Assembly: GCA_030706385.1 (NCBI GenBank)
Contig: JAUZOQ010000033.1
Location: 1-33,331 of the forward strand
DNA from: Bacteroidota bacterium
Lineage (GTDB): Bacteria; Bacteroidota; Ignavibacteria; Palsa-1295
Reading direction: 5' to 3'
DNA length: 33,331 nt
The first letter of the stretch is position 1. Every line of letters starts with the position of its first letter. Of this stretch, positions 25,742 to 33,331 are shown piece after piece. The translations under genes were made by a program, and so were the position numbers. A model generated the notes under the pieces. The model saw only the letters and a list, made by a program, of their open reading frames with translations, ran no database searches and was not told where the DNA came from.

Positions 25742-25801
25742 GAAGTTAAATTATGGGCAATCCACAAAAAATGATATTGAAGCCGGGTACGCATAACGAT
25801 G

Positions 25802-27148
25802 TTACTTAGCTTCGTCATGAGTATTTTCCTCGGCAACTCCTTCGCGTATTTCGGGGCGAAGTGTCGTGAGCTTGAATCCGGCCTTTTCAGCCACATCTTC
25901 AAGAGCCTGATCTGCCTGCTGGAACTCGCGCTCCAGAAGATCGCGGATCTGTCCGATGCGTTCCAAAGTCAAACCGGGGATCTGTTGAAGCGCCTCAACA
26001 GGCGTATTCAAAAATTCTTTTGCCGTATCGATACGGGCACGGATAAGCTCCGTGTAGAGATCGAGTCCGATCTCGTCGCGGAATTCGATAAGTTCGATAT
26101 CTTCCTCGTCGCGAGCTTCCTTAACAAGGTTGATCTGATAGCCCGTCAGCTTCGAAGCTAAACGGACATTCTGTCCCTGCTTACCGATGGCAAGAGATAC
26201 CTGGTCATCGGATACGAGAACCGTAGCCGTCTTCGTTGTATCGTCAAGCTCAACGGAGATGAGCTTTGCCGGAGAGAGTGCGCGAGCCAAGAATACATCC
26301 GGCTCCTCTGCCCACGGAATAACGTCAATGCTTTCGTTGGCGAGTTCGCGAACGATCGAATGGATACGAACGCCTTTCATGCCGACGCATGCGCCGACCG
26401 GATCGATACGCTCATCATTCGATTCGACAGCGACCTTAGCGCGTTCGCCTGGTTCACGGGCAACGGCCTTGATCGTAATGAATCCGTCAAAAATTTCGGG
26501 TACTTCCGACTCCATAAGCTTCGCAAGGAAGCGAGGATCGGTACGGGAGAGTACGACGATCGGAGTGGAGTTCACCGTGCTGCGGCGTACTTCTTTGCAG
26601 AGAGCGCGGATCGTATCGCCTTTGCGCCAGCGTTCGCGCTGGATCTGCTCCGATTTCGGAAGCAAGAGTTCGCGGCGGTTATGCAGGATAAAGAGATCGC
26701 CCTGGCGGATCTGATAGACTTCGCCGACAAGCACATCGCCGACTAAGCCGTTATACTCATTAAAGAGATTATCTTTCTCGATCTCACGGATCTTCTGGTT
26801 CAGATTCTGCTTGGCAGTGATGATAAGCCTTCTGCCGAAGTCTTTTCCGGTATTGATAACTTCAACGTACTCGTCGCCGGGTTCGAGCTCTTCGCCTGAT
26901 TTCTTAAACGCGTCTTCGACCGAGATCTGCGTCGAGGGATCTTCGACTTTCTCGGCTACGGTCTTTTCGAGGTAAATTTCGATGTCACCCTTATCCATGT
27001 TCATAACGATATCGAACTTTGCTTCCAGGCCGTATTTCTTACGGACCATCATGGCAAAGGTCTCCTCGATGACGGACATCAGGATATCTCTATCTATTCC
27101 CTTTTCGCGGACCATATCCGCGAATGATTCAACAATTATCGGATTCAT
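25802..27148 (-). CDS. nusA: Transcription termination/antitermination factor NusA
   Basis: This 448-residue factor binds RNA polymerase and RNA to modulate pausing, termination and antitermination. An N-terminal polymerase-binding domain (1 to about 120) precedes an S1 domain (about 130-200, GLVGDVLVGEVYQIRQGDLF). Two KH domains follow (VGACVGMKGVRIHSIVREL, then VSLAIGKQGQNVRLASKLTG), and a C-terminal region contains a helix-hairpin-helix-like IPGLTLERIGQIRDLLE. It lacks the long acidic repeats of enterobacterial NusA, giving an intermediate length. A 170-base gap with a candidate promoter and a terminator-like hairpin precedes it, unlike the usual tight linkage to rimP. Confidence 0.96.
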   Translation of the reverse strand: MNPIIVESFADMVREKGIDRDILMSVIEETFAMMVRKKYGLEAKFDIVMNMDKGDIEIYLEKTVAEKVEDPSTQISVEDAFKKSGEELEPGDEYVEVINTGKDFGRRLIITAKQNLNQKIREIEKDNLFNEYNGLVGDVLVGEVYQIRQGDLFILHNRRELLLPKSEQIQRERWRKGDTIRALCKEVRRSTVNSTPIVVLSRTDPRFLAKLMESEVPEIFDGFITIKAVAREPGERAKVAVESNDERIDPVGACVGMKGVRIHSIVRELANESIDVIPWAEEPDVFLARALSPAKLISVELDDTTKTATVLVSDDQVSLAIGKQGQNVRLASKLTGYQINLVKEARDEEDIELIEFRDEIGLDLYTELIRARIDTAKEFLNTPVEALQQIPGLTLERIGQIRDLLEREFQQADQALEDVAEKAGFKLTTLRPEIREGVAEENTHDEAK

Positions 27149-27178
27149 GTGTTATTTAATGCCCAATGCCTTCCCATA

Positions 27179-27208
27179 AACAAAAACAGACTTTACGCTG
27201 AAAGTCTG
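27179..27208 (-). terminator. Terminator-like hairpin in the nusA leader
   Basis: Reading the reverse strand, CAGACTTT (27208-27201) pairs perfectly with AAAGTCTG (27194-27187) around a six-base loop and is followed by TTTTTGTTT. It lies about 30 bases before the nusA ATG. It may end the transcript of the two secreted-protein genes or act as an attenuator for nusA-infB. Confidence 0.65.
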
Positions 27209-27222
27209 CAAACCGGAACTGC

Positions 27223-27228
27223 ATTATA
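27223..27228 (-). promoter_or_regulatory. Candidate TATAAT box upstream of nusA
   Basis: TATAAT on the reverse strand lies about 75 bases upstream of the nusA start and immediately before the terminator-like hairpin. No good -35 or TTTG element is visible at the right spacing, so this is tentative. If real, the hairpin would be at the very 5' end of the nusA mRNA. Confidence 0.3.
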
Positions 27229-27318
27229 GCTAAGAAGTAACAGTATGAGAGCCGGTTTAATTTCCGCCTTTCCGACTATATTTCAAGGGTTACTCCCGTT
27301 GTGCGAATCGTGAACCGC

Positions 27319-28293
27319 TTAGTGTAAGATCATGGAATCAATATCTTTGCGAATATCGGATTCGAATAGTGCCAGTGGGAGTGAAGTGCCATACCCGAAG
27401 AAATTGGATGGAATCAGTACATTTCCATCACCATCGATCGGAAAAATGCCTCCTTCAAGCGAATACCCTTTCAGCGGCCAGTACGTATAGTAGCTGGTAG
27501 TACCGTTGTAATCCAGGAGCATGCTACTGAGGAAAACAATATACTCTTTGGATTCTTGAACAGAACTGGTTCCATAACAGTCTGGGCAGGGCATCGCCCT
27601 GCCAAGTGAATCCTCCCCCATCAAGATTAAGTCGCTCCCATGTTGTTTTTGCCACAATGGAGAGAAATCGAAAGCAATGCAATTTGCGCTGCCCCTGCTA
27701 TCGCAATTCCTGAAATGCAATCCCTTAATTGTGTCAATAACACTCGCTTTCACGCAGATCAGTGGTAACGGATGAACAGGAACAGAGGCCATACTATCGA
27801 AATCCGAAAATACATTCGTGACTCGAATGTGCAAGATAAGATCTGCGTGAGTTAGATATGATAGTTTATTGTGACGTCCCAAAATCGCATCCATTCTGTT
27901 TCCTACGACATCCATCACTGCGGCAGGATTGTGGCAGTACTCTTTATTCAATTCTCCGGCAGCCACTTGATACTCCTTCAAGAGATCGGCGTTGTATTCT
28001 CTCATCCGGTATTCGAATATCATAAAGGGTTTCAGTGCACCCGGAGTGAGGATAGTATTTCCCATCGAATCAAGATGAGCCCAACTAAAGGTACATCGGC
28101 AGAGAGAATCCAGGTATGTATATCCTTGAATGCAATCGGCATTCATATCGGAATGCAATTGCGGTATCCGTTGAATCGGCTGAACCGACTGACGAAAACA
28201 ACCGGAATTCGTAGCCGGGCTTACACTTCTTTGCGCCCGAACAGTGCTTATGAATATTGAGGCCAGAAGGATTGTAACGAGAATCTGCTTCAT
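27319..28293 (-). CDS. Secreted protein of unknown function (paralogue A)
   Basis: This 324-residue exported protein has a signal peptide ending at about residue 20 (FISTVRAQ) and several cysteines in the mature part. It is a diverged paralogue of the gene just upstream. Shared blocks in the same order are GYTYLDSLCR versus GYIYLDSIRR, LILHIRVTNV versus IIAHIHVTGI, VIDTIKGLHFRNC versus IVDTIKGRHLPSC, NCIAFDFSP versus NCLRFCYSP, and YIVFLSS versus YIAFLSI. The V-DTIKG ... C ... YIVFL series is loosely like an NTR/OB-fold secretory domain, but I would not assign that. No T9SS sorting tail is seen. It lies between rimP and nusA, an unusual place for a secreted protein. Confidence 0.75.
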   Translation of the reverse strand: MKQILVTILLASIFISTVRAQRSVSPATNSGCFRQSVQPIQRIPQLHSDMNADCIQGYTYLDSLCRCTFSWAHLDSMGNTILTPGALKPFMIFEYRMREYNADLLKEYQVAAGELNKEYCHNPAAVMDVVGNRMDAILGRHNKLSYLTHADLILHIRVTNVFSDFDSMASVPVHPLPLICVKASVIDTIKGLHFRNCDSRGSANCIAFDFSPLWQKQHGSDLILMGEDSLGRAMPCPDCYGTSSVQESKEYIVFLSSMLLDYNGTTSYYTYWPLKGYSLEGGIFPIDGDGNVLIPSNFFGYGTSLPLALFESDIRKDIDSMILH

Positions 28294-28322
28294 AAAGAAA
28301 TTTCGGCACTATTAAATTCAAA

Positions 28323-29312
28323 TCATGGATGCGTAATGGAATATATTTTGGAACGAAGCCCGGCCACAAAATCTGAAAGTGTCGGATAGACTCCAAATCC
28401 CATATCGTTGTTGGGATCGGATACGTGACCACTATTAACAGAGTAGAGGCTCCCTTGAGTCGTATGGTGTTTGAGAGGTGTAATAGTATAATATAGGTTA
28501 ATAGAATCGCTACCAACAAAGTAGATAGATAGGAATGCAATGTAGTCTGCTCCAACCTTCACCCATGGATTACCAAGACTATCGGTCATAGTCGGGTCGC
28601 CGAAAGAGACATCACCTTTCGAACCGCGAAGAGGCTCTTGAGGAGAATAACAAAATCGCAGGCAATTAGAGAGCGCCTGTGGACTTATGCCTCTCTGACT
28701 ACCAAAAGTATCTCCACAAGACGGAAGATGCCTGCCCTTTATCGTATCAACAATCTCGCAGCTGACTACCCTTTGGTTAGGGTATGCAATACTTGATCTA
28801 TTAAATATTGAGTCGATGCCAGTGACATGAATGTGAGCAATGATGCTCGCAGAACTGATCATTTCTATATGCTGCCAATCCGGGAAGATGCTGGTCGCTC
28901 TTTTCATCAATTTTACCCTGAGCAAAGTCCCGGATGATTGATAATAGAACGGTGACGGCGAAGACTCGCAATATTGTTCAAAGAGCAGAGGCGAGTAATT
29001 ATCTAATTCATAAAGATATTTCAACGCATGGCGCATGGTATCCGAATACGTCAAATGCGCAATCACCCGATCCATTTGCCGAGTATAATGCCGGCGAATA
29101 CTATCTAAATAGATATACCCTGTGCGGACATCAATAGACATATCTGCGCTCAAAGGTGGGTATGTCGTGAGTTGGGGAATTGATGCAACGAATGCATAAC
29201 CGCTATCATCTATCTGCGCGTCCGCGCTGCGTTCGTTAAGTATAAAGAAAAATACAAAACCCAATGAAAAGAAATAGCGCAGCAAGATAGGAATATTTTC
29301 CAATTTCTTCAT
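28323..29312 (-). CDS. Secreted protein of unknown function (paralogue B)
   Basis: This 329-residue exported protein has an N-terminal hydrophobic signal (YFFSLGFVFFFIL, ending near SADAQ) and the same block order as the gene 29 bases downstream, so the two arose by tandem duplication. Identity is low outside the shared motifs (YLDS, HVTGI, VDTIKG, C-rich centre, YIAFL, GFG). It starts 67 bases after rimP, so it is likely on the same transcript. Sampled by eye, its DNA is more A+T-rich than nusA. No enzyme motif, lipobox or T9SS tail is visible. It is presumably periplasmic or secreted. Confidence 0.75.
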   Translation of the reverse strand: MKKLENIPILLRYFFSLGFVFFFILNERSADAQIDDSGYAFVASIPQLTTYPPLSADMSIDVRTGYIYLDSIRRHYTRQMDRVIAHLTYSDTMRHALKYLYELDNYSPLLFEQYCESSPSPFYYQSSGTLLRVKLMKRATSIFPDWQHIEMISSASIIAHIHVTGIDSIFNRSSIAYPNQRVVSCEIVDTIKGRHLPSCGDTFGSQRGISPQALSNCLRFCYSPQEPLRGSKGDVSFGDPTMTDSLGNPWVKVGADYIAFLSIYFVGSDSINLYYTITPLKHHTTQGSLYSVNSGHVSDPNNDMGFGVYPTLSDFVAGLRSKIYSITHP

Positions 29313-29379
29313 ACAGAACTATAGAGAAGAACGGATACAAATGTACGAAACTCAAGCCTTGTGTGGAAGACAATAACAC

Positions 29380-29877
29380 TCACCCAAAATCCGGCCGTGC
29401 GAAAGCGCTAACTATTTCCGCCCTCTTGATCCTTATCTCTTCTCCGCTTTCGCTTTTGCCAGATCTCTTTGCTTGTCTTTTGGTAACGATAATCTCATTC
29501 GGAGTTACGCCATCTAACTTCCCAGTAATGCTTCGCTTTTTACCGCTGTCTTCAAAGGTCACTTCGACCAATCTGCCGATGCTCCGCTGGAATTGGTACT
29601 CGTGAACGATCGGCTCATCAAGTCCCGGCGAAAGAACATCGAGCCGGAAATTCCCACCGACGAGGGATTCTGTTTCAATGGCTTCATTCAGCTTCTTGCT
29701 GATCGTTTCGCAGTCGCCGATGGAAACGAGTTTCGGGCCATCGAGAGTAACTTCAATGATTGCGCGAGACGGTGTGCCCCGGGCGGTGAGACGCAGCAGC
29801 ATAAGGCCTAAGCCTTCTGCGGCTTGGGATGCAACCTCGGAAAGGCGCTCAAGTTTTTCTTTGGGTACGGATTCCAT
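29380..29877 (-). CDS. rimP: Ribosome maturation factor RimP
   Basis: This 165-residue protein is needed for 30S ribosomal subunit maturation. The N-terminal alpha/beta domain has the family's LDVLSPGLDEPI motif (about residue 80). The C-terminal SH3-like domain contains VEVTFEDSGKKRSITGKLDGV. The length is typical. Its start lies only 10 bases after the stop of the PorE-like OmpA gene, so a structural envelope gene and this ribosome factor are almost certainly co-transcribed. The usual next gene, nusA, is displaced by two secreted-protein genes. Confidence 0.93.
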   Translation of the reverse strand: MESVPKEKLERLSEVASQAAEGLGLMLLRLTARGTPSRAIIEVTLDGPKLVSIGDCETISKKLNEAIETESLVGGNFRLDVLSPGLDEPIVHEYQFQRSIGRLVEVTFEDSGKKRSITGKLDGVTPNEIIVTKRQAKRSGKSESGEEIRIKRAEIVSAFARPDFG

Positions 29878-29887
29878 AAAGCTAATC

Positions 29888-31480
29888 TTATTTCTGCAAA
29901 CCTACGATGCGGAAGGCAACGCGGCGATTCTTTCTTCTTCCCTCATCCGTTGTGTTCTCCGCCACAGGGTTCATTGCGCCGAATCCTTCGGCACGAAGCC
30001 TTTTTTCCTCAATCCCTTTACCTAAAAGATACGCAACAACTGACTGCGCTCGTTCAAGCGAAAGCTTGTTATTGAATTCAGCGGTTCCGATGCTATCGGT
30101 ATGTCCCTGGATCTCAACGATCCAATCCGAATTCAACTTCAGGAATCCTGCAAGCCTATCAAGAGAATATGCCGATTCGGGTTTCAGCGTTGCTTTGTTG
30201 AAATCGAAAAAGATATCGCCGATAGTCGTAACGCTTCCGATCGCAATACTATCGAGGACGATATCGATGAAGGGCTCTGAGAATCCGGATTGCTGAGAAA
30301 GATCGATCTCATCGCTGAACGGCAGATACCCCGGAGATTCGACATTAAACCGGTAGTGCTGACCGGCAGGCAGTACCATAGAAAATACATCGGTCTCTTC
30401 CGATGTCGAAGATCTTCCGACTTCGAGATTCTGAACAATATCCGTGCAAACGATCGTCGCATTGAGCGGCTCCCCTTTTCGGTTCGTCACTCTTCCGCTC
30501 AGAAGAGTTACCGGGAATGGTTGTTGGTCTTCAGTGAGGGCGATCTTATAGAGATCAAGCTGATTCTCGCCATTCGATGAGGAAAAATATGCAACATCTC
30601 CCGAGGCCGGGATGCTGTAGTATGCATCCATGCCGGAAGTATTGATCTGCGGCCCCATGTTCTGCGGAGCAGTCCAGTTCACCCAGGAATCATCGAGCCG
30701 TTTGGTGATGAAAACATCGGCATTGCCATATCCGCCTTTTCCGCTCGTTGAGTAATAGAGTGTCTTCCCATCGGGTGCGAGAAATGGTGCAAAATCATTT
30801 TCTTTCGTATTGATCACCGGTCCGAGGCTTTCCGGAGGCCCGTAGAGGTTTTTCTTCCGGTCCTTAAGCCTGCTCACATACAGATCGAGGCCGCCGTAAC
30901 CACCTGCTTGCTCTATGGAGAGAATAATAAACTGGCCATTAGTGCTAATGCATTGCGAGGAGAACTGGTTGGAGTTCGCATAACTCTCGATCGTGATCGG
31001 ATCGATCTGCCACGTTCCTTTCGGAGTTCGTTGAGCGAAGCAGAGTCCGCTGACGTGATTGTAATAAAAATTCTTTAGAAAGAGAACTTGTCCGTCAGGA
31101 GAGACTCCGCAAATTGCATCGTTACCCGGAGAGTTGATCGGAATTCCAAGATTCTTCGGTTTACCCCAGGCTCCGCTCTGGAATTTCGATACGTAGCAAT
31201 CTTGCAGATGATCTTCACCTTGGTTATAGGGATTACCTATTCCCATTGTAAAGAACAGGAGTTTGCCATTCGGCGAAATGATCGGAGCGATTTCGGAATA
31301 CGGAGAATTGATCAGGCGGCCAAGGTTTTGCTTCTTCGGTAATTTCTTTTCCTGTGCGAACGTACGAGCTGGGGTTGAAAAAATAGACAGGAGAAAAAGC
31401 GGGAAAAGAACCAGAACCAGATTGTTGGACCATCGACCGTTACCAGCTGGCCATCGATATTTCTCAATTGGCAATTTCAA
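29888..31480 (-). CDS. PorE-like PD40/OmpA envelope protein
   Basis: This protein is predicted at about 530 residues. Its domains, in order, are a signal region (NNLVLVLFPLFLLSIFS, then TFAQ), PD40/WD40-like beta-propeller repeats (SPNGKLLFF, SPDGQVLFL, APDGKTLYYSTSGKGGYG, PASGDVAYFSS), a carboxypeptidase-regulatory-like domain (LLSGRVTNRKGEPLNATI), and a C-terminal OmpA peptidoglycan-binding domain (IFFDFNKATLKPES, EIQGHTDSIG, RRKNRRV). This matches the T9SS component PorE apart from a missing N-terminal TPR domain, and three T9SS cargo genes lie in the same window. An upstream reading-frame extension to 31603 runs through the tRNA-Cys gene and is rejected. I chose the TTG at 31480-31478 because no ATG occurs between the tRNA and the signal sequence, but the exact start is uncertain. 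Confidence 0.82.
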   Translation of the reverse strand: MKLPIEKYRWPAGNGRWSNNLVLVLFPLFLLSIFSTPARTFAQEKKLPKKQNLGRLINSPYSEIAPIISPNGKLLFFTMGIGNPYNQGEDHLQDCYVSKFQSGAWGKPKNLGIPINSPGNDAICGVSPDGQVLFLKNFYYNHVSGLCFAQRTPKGTWQIDPITIESYANSNQFSSQCISTNGQFIILSIEQAGGYGGLDLYVSRLKDRKKNLYGPPESLGPVINTKENDFAPFLAPDGKTLYYSTSGKGGYGNADVFITKRLDDSWVNWTAPQNMGPQINTSGMDAYYSIPASGDVAYFSSSNGENQLDLYKIALTEDQQPFPVTLLSGRVTNRKGEPLNATIVCTDIVQNLEVGRSSTSEETDVFSMVLPAGQHYRFNVESPGYLPFSDEIDLSQQSGFSEPFIDIVLDSIAIGSVTTIGDIFFDFNKATLKPESAYSLDRLAGFLKLNSDWIVEIQGHTDSIGTAEFNNKLSLERAQSVVAYLLGKGIEEKRLRAEGFGAMNPVAENTTDEGRRKNRRVAFRIVGLQK

Positions 31481-31497
31481 ATTCTCAATTCTTTTAG

Positions 31498-31569
31498 AGG
31501 TGCCGATCAGACTCGAACTGATGAATAGAGCTTTTGCAGAGCTCTGCCTTACCACTTGGCTACGGCACC
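31498..31569 (-). tRNA. tRNA-Cys (GCA anticodon)
   Basis: The cloverleaf folds cleanly on the reverse strand. The acceptor stem is GGTGCCG/CGGCACC with discriminator U (encoded at 31498), typical of tRNA-Cys. The D-arm is TAGCCAAGTGGTAAGGCA. The anticodon stem is GAGCT/AGCTC around the loop CTGCAAA with anticodon GCA, and the T-arm is CAGTTCGAGTCTG. CCA is not encoded. It lies 69 bases after the SDR gene and directly upstream of the PorE-like OmpA gene. Confidence 0.95.
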
Positions 31570-31638
31570 GTAATTTTTGGAAGAGGAATAACGGAAGAAC
31601 CATGCTTCAGGTTTCAATTGCGCTATTACTTGCCATTC

Positions 31639-32400
31639 TTAATGTCTTGCAACTCCTCCATCGACATTGATCGTCTGGCCGGTAATGATCGAGGATTCTA
31701 CCGAAGCCAGAAACGAGACTATGCCTGCAAGATCTTCGGGAGTTTCCGCACGATGGATAGCCTGCGGCGGCAGCAAATGCTCCAGGATGTTCCCTTGCGC
31801 AAGGCGCGAGCCTGCTGGCCTTTGCGTAGCAGTCAGCCCAACAGTGATAGCATTCACGGTTATTCCAAATTGCCCGACTTCGCTGGCAAGCGCCCGTGTA
31901 AATCCGATAATCCCCATCTTCGTCGTCACATAATGGACAAGATATGGTGTACCAAGCCAAATCGTATTGCTGCTCATATTAATAATCCTTCCGAAATTAT
32001 TCGACTTCATTATCGGAATAGACGCCTTGCTCATCAAAAACAGGCCGTTCAAATTGATCTCCAGCATATTCTTCCATTTCTCGAAGGAGAGCAGGTCGAA
32101 AGGTTCTTCTTCGTAAAGTCCGGCATTATTTACAAGGATATCGATTCGTCCGAATTTCGATTTGACTTTTCCGATCAGTGCATCTACTTGCTTTTCATCC
32201 GTAATATCGGTCTGAATACTGATGGCATCGCCGGCGCTTTTTATTTGTGCGATCGAATCTACCGTTTCTTTCGCTTCATCGAGATCTGCGATAATAACGT
32301 GTGCCCCTTCCCGGGCCAAAAGCTCGGCGATTGCTTTGCCGTTGCCGATCGCTGCACCTGTAACTATTGCTATCTTTCCGCTATGCCGTAACTCTGCCAT
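31639..32400 (-). CDS. Short-chain dehydrogenase/reductase
   Basis: This 253-residue classical SDR has a Rossmann fold. TGAAIGNG (14-21) binds the cofactor, NNAG is at 91-94, and the catalytic residues are Asn116, Ser144 (in NMSSN), Tyr157 and Lys161 (YVTTK). An acidic Asp near the end of the second strand (IIADLDE) favours NAD(H) over NADP(H). The C-terminus (SSIITGQTINVDGGVARH) matches the FabG-like group. The substrate cannot be told from sequence: candidates are 3-oxoacyl or sugar/alcohol substrates. It is divergent from an ABC ATPase gene, with 75 bases between their starts. Confidence 0.93.
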   Translation of the reverse strand: MAELRHSGKIAIVTGAAIGNGKAIAELLAREGAHVIIADLDEAKETVDSIAQIKSAGDAISIQTDITDEKQVDALIGKVKSKFGRIDILVNNAGLYEEEPFDLLSFEKWKNMLEINLNGLFLMSKASIPIMKSNNFGRIINMSSNTIWLGTPYLVHYVTTKMGIIGFTRALASEVGQFGITVNAITVGLTATQRPAGSRLAQGNILEHLLPPQAIHRAETPEDLAGIVSFLASVESSIITGQTINVDGGVARH

Positions 32401-32442
32401 TACTATTCTCTTCTTTTCTGAACTAAGTTTAGGTTTCCGTTG

Positions 32443-32450
32443 TAAATTTG
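32443..32450 (+). promoter_or_regulatory. Candidate -7 box of the ABC transporter gene
   Basis: TAAATTTG matches TAnnTTTG and lies 25 bases upstream of the ATG, in the 75-base divergent gap with the SDR gene. There is no unambiguous TTTG at the expected distance upstream. Confidence 0.4.
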
Positions 32451-32475
32451 AACGGATTTACTTGATTATACAACA

Positions 32476-33331
32476 ATGGAATACGCACTTACAACCGATT
32501 CTCTCGCAAAACGTTTCGGCACAGGTCCTACAAGTGTGCCGGCACTGCAGGGAGTTAATATTTCCGTTCAGCGCGGAGAGATCTATGGATTGCTTGGTCC
32601 GAATGGAGCAGGAAAGACGACATTCATCAAATGTCTTCTCGGAATCGTCTTCCCCACCGGCGGCGCCGGACATATTTTGGGAATGCCGTTAGGATCTATA
32701 AAAGCGAAGGAAAGGATCGGCTATCTGCCGGAAAATCATCGCTACCCTCTGCATCTGAGTGGTGAACAGGTTCTTAGTTACTTCGGCAAACTTTCCGGAG
32801 TCGGCCATGCAACGCTGAATGCAAGAATAGATGAGACGTTGGCTCTCGTCGGAATGTCGGAGTGGCGAACGATGAAAGTGCGGAAGTATTCAAAAGGTAT
32901 GATGCAGCGCTTAGGTCTTGCTCAAGCACTGATCAACGATCCCGATCTTATCATTCTCGATGAACCGACCGATGGAGTCGACCCCGTCGGAAGAAAAGAG
33001 ATTCGCGACGTTCTTACGCACTTGCGTGAGCGCGGCAAAACCGTCTTCCTGAATTCGCATTTGCTTTCGGAAGTCGAACGAATATCGGATCGTGTGGCGA
33101 TCATGAGGCAAGGTGAAGTTATTACCGAAGGTTCTGTTGAATCGCTTACGAGCAAAAAGAACCAGTATGATATTCGTGTCGAAGCCGTATCACTCGACTC
33201 TGCAAAACTTGTGCTCGGAAGTGTTATTCAGTCTGAAACAGATGGCATGATCCATGCCGAATTCATGTCGACGGAAGAGCTGAATGCAGCGATCGATAAG
33301 CTTCGCAGACAAGGCATTCTGATCGAAAGCC
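32476..33331 (+). CDS. ABC transporter ATP-binding protein (5' part, cut by window end)
   Basis: The reading frame from ATG at 32476 stays open to the end of the window, giving at least 285 residues. Walker A is GPNGAGKTT (about 41-49). The Q-loop region reads IGYLPEN, with Glu in place of the usual Gln, as in ABC-2/DrrA-NatA-type ATPases. The signature is KYSKGMMQR (about 138-145), Walker B is LIILDEPTDGVDP with Glu163, and the switch is NSHLLSEVE. A short regulatory extension follows (TEGSVESL). It should energise an ABC-2-type exporter whose permease probably lies downstream of the window. The cargo is unknown. Confidence 0.93.
   Translation, partial: MEYALTTDSLAKRFGTGPTSVPALQGVNISVQRGEIYGLLGPNGAGKTTFIKCLLGIVFPTGGAGHILGMPLGSIKAKERIGYLPENHRYPLHLSGEQVLSYFGKLSGVGHATLNARIDETLALVGMSEWRTMKVRKYSKGMMQRLGLAQALINDPDLIILDEPTDGVDPVGRKEIRDVLTHLRERGKTVFLNSHLLSEVERISDRVAIMRQGEVITEGSVESLTSKKNQYDIRVEAVSLDSAKLVLGSVIQSETDGMIHAEFMSTEELNAAIDKLRRQGILIES

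Noticed and set aside
24797-25774. Long forward reading frame of 325 codons
   Set aside because: It is antisense to the low-complexity N-terminal region of infB. Its Phe/Leu-rich product mirrors the Lys/Glu-rich codons of IF-2, and no family is recognisable.
31481-31603. N-terminal extension of the PorE-like gene
   Set aside because: It translates through tRNA-Cys, so it cannot be a normal coding start.
31534-32391. Forward reading frame of 285 codons
   Set aside because: It is antisense to the SDR gene, whose motifs are complete, and it runs into the tRNA-Cys region. No protein family is recognisable.

Overview
The window looks like chromosomal DNA from a Gram-negative member of the Bacteroidota/Chlorobiota side of the tree, of the Kapabacteria or Ignavibacteria type. 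The evidence is three secreted proteins with type IX secretion (T9SS) C-terminal sorting domains, a PorE-like PD40/OmpA protein, an ExbB-ExbD-ExbD-TonB cluster, and intergenic copies of the Bacteroidota -7 promoter consensus TAnnTTTG. The lineage is inferred from gene content; no rRNA is present.

Layout. 1-474: no recognisable gene. 475-6407 (+): three T9SS cargo genes, one an Asp-box beta-propeller and two related to the IgGFc-binding family. The third is bracketed by two copies of a perfect-arm inverted repeat. 6541-10348 (-): a three-gene operon of a membrane-anchored GMC oxidoreductase, a polytopic membrane protein and a lipoprotein. 10660-13380 (+): exbB-exbD-exbD-tonB, closed by a strong UUCG-loop terminator. 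It is followed by a small membrane protein overlapping a PstS-like lipoprotein, then a large periplasmic TPR protein with its own terminator. 16489-19108 (+): an MlaE-MlaF-MlaD (MCE) lipid-transport operon.

19174-32400 (-): a long co-directional run. In transcription order it is an SDR oxidoreductase, tRNA-Cys, a PorE-like OmpA protein, rimP, two tandem paralogous secreted proteins of unknown function, nusA, infB, rbfA, truB, ribF, a haem-motif beta-barrel protein and a biotin carrier protein. The core is the standard rimP-nusA-infB-rbfA-truB-ribF translation cluster. It is interrupted between rimP and nusA, and nusA is preceded by a candidate promoter and a terminator-like hairpin. 32476 to the end (+): the 5' part of an ABC transporter ATPase gene.

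Much of the window concerns the envelope: outer-membrane energisation (TonB system), lipid traffic (Mla), T9SS anchoring and cargo, and periplasmic redox. The most distinctive points are the interrupted rimP-nusA cluster, the haem/beta-barrel fusion, the GMC operon, the paired inverted-repeat elements and a tRNA that fixes the start of the OmpA gene. All calls come from reading the sequence; no database search was possible.
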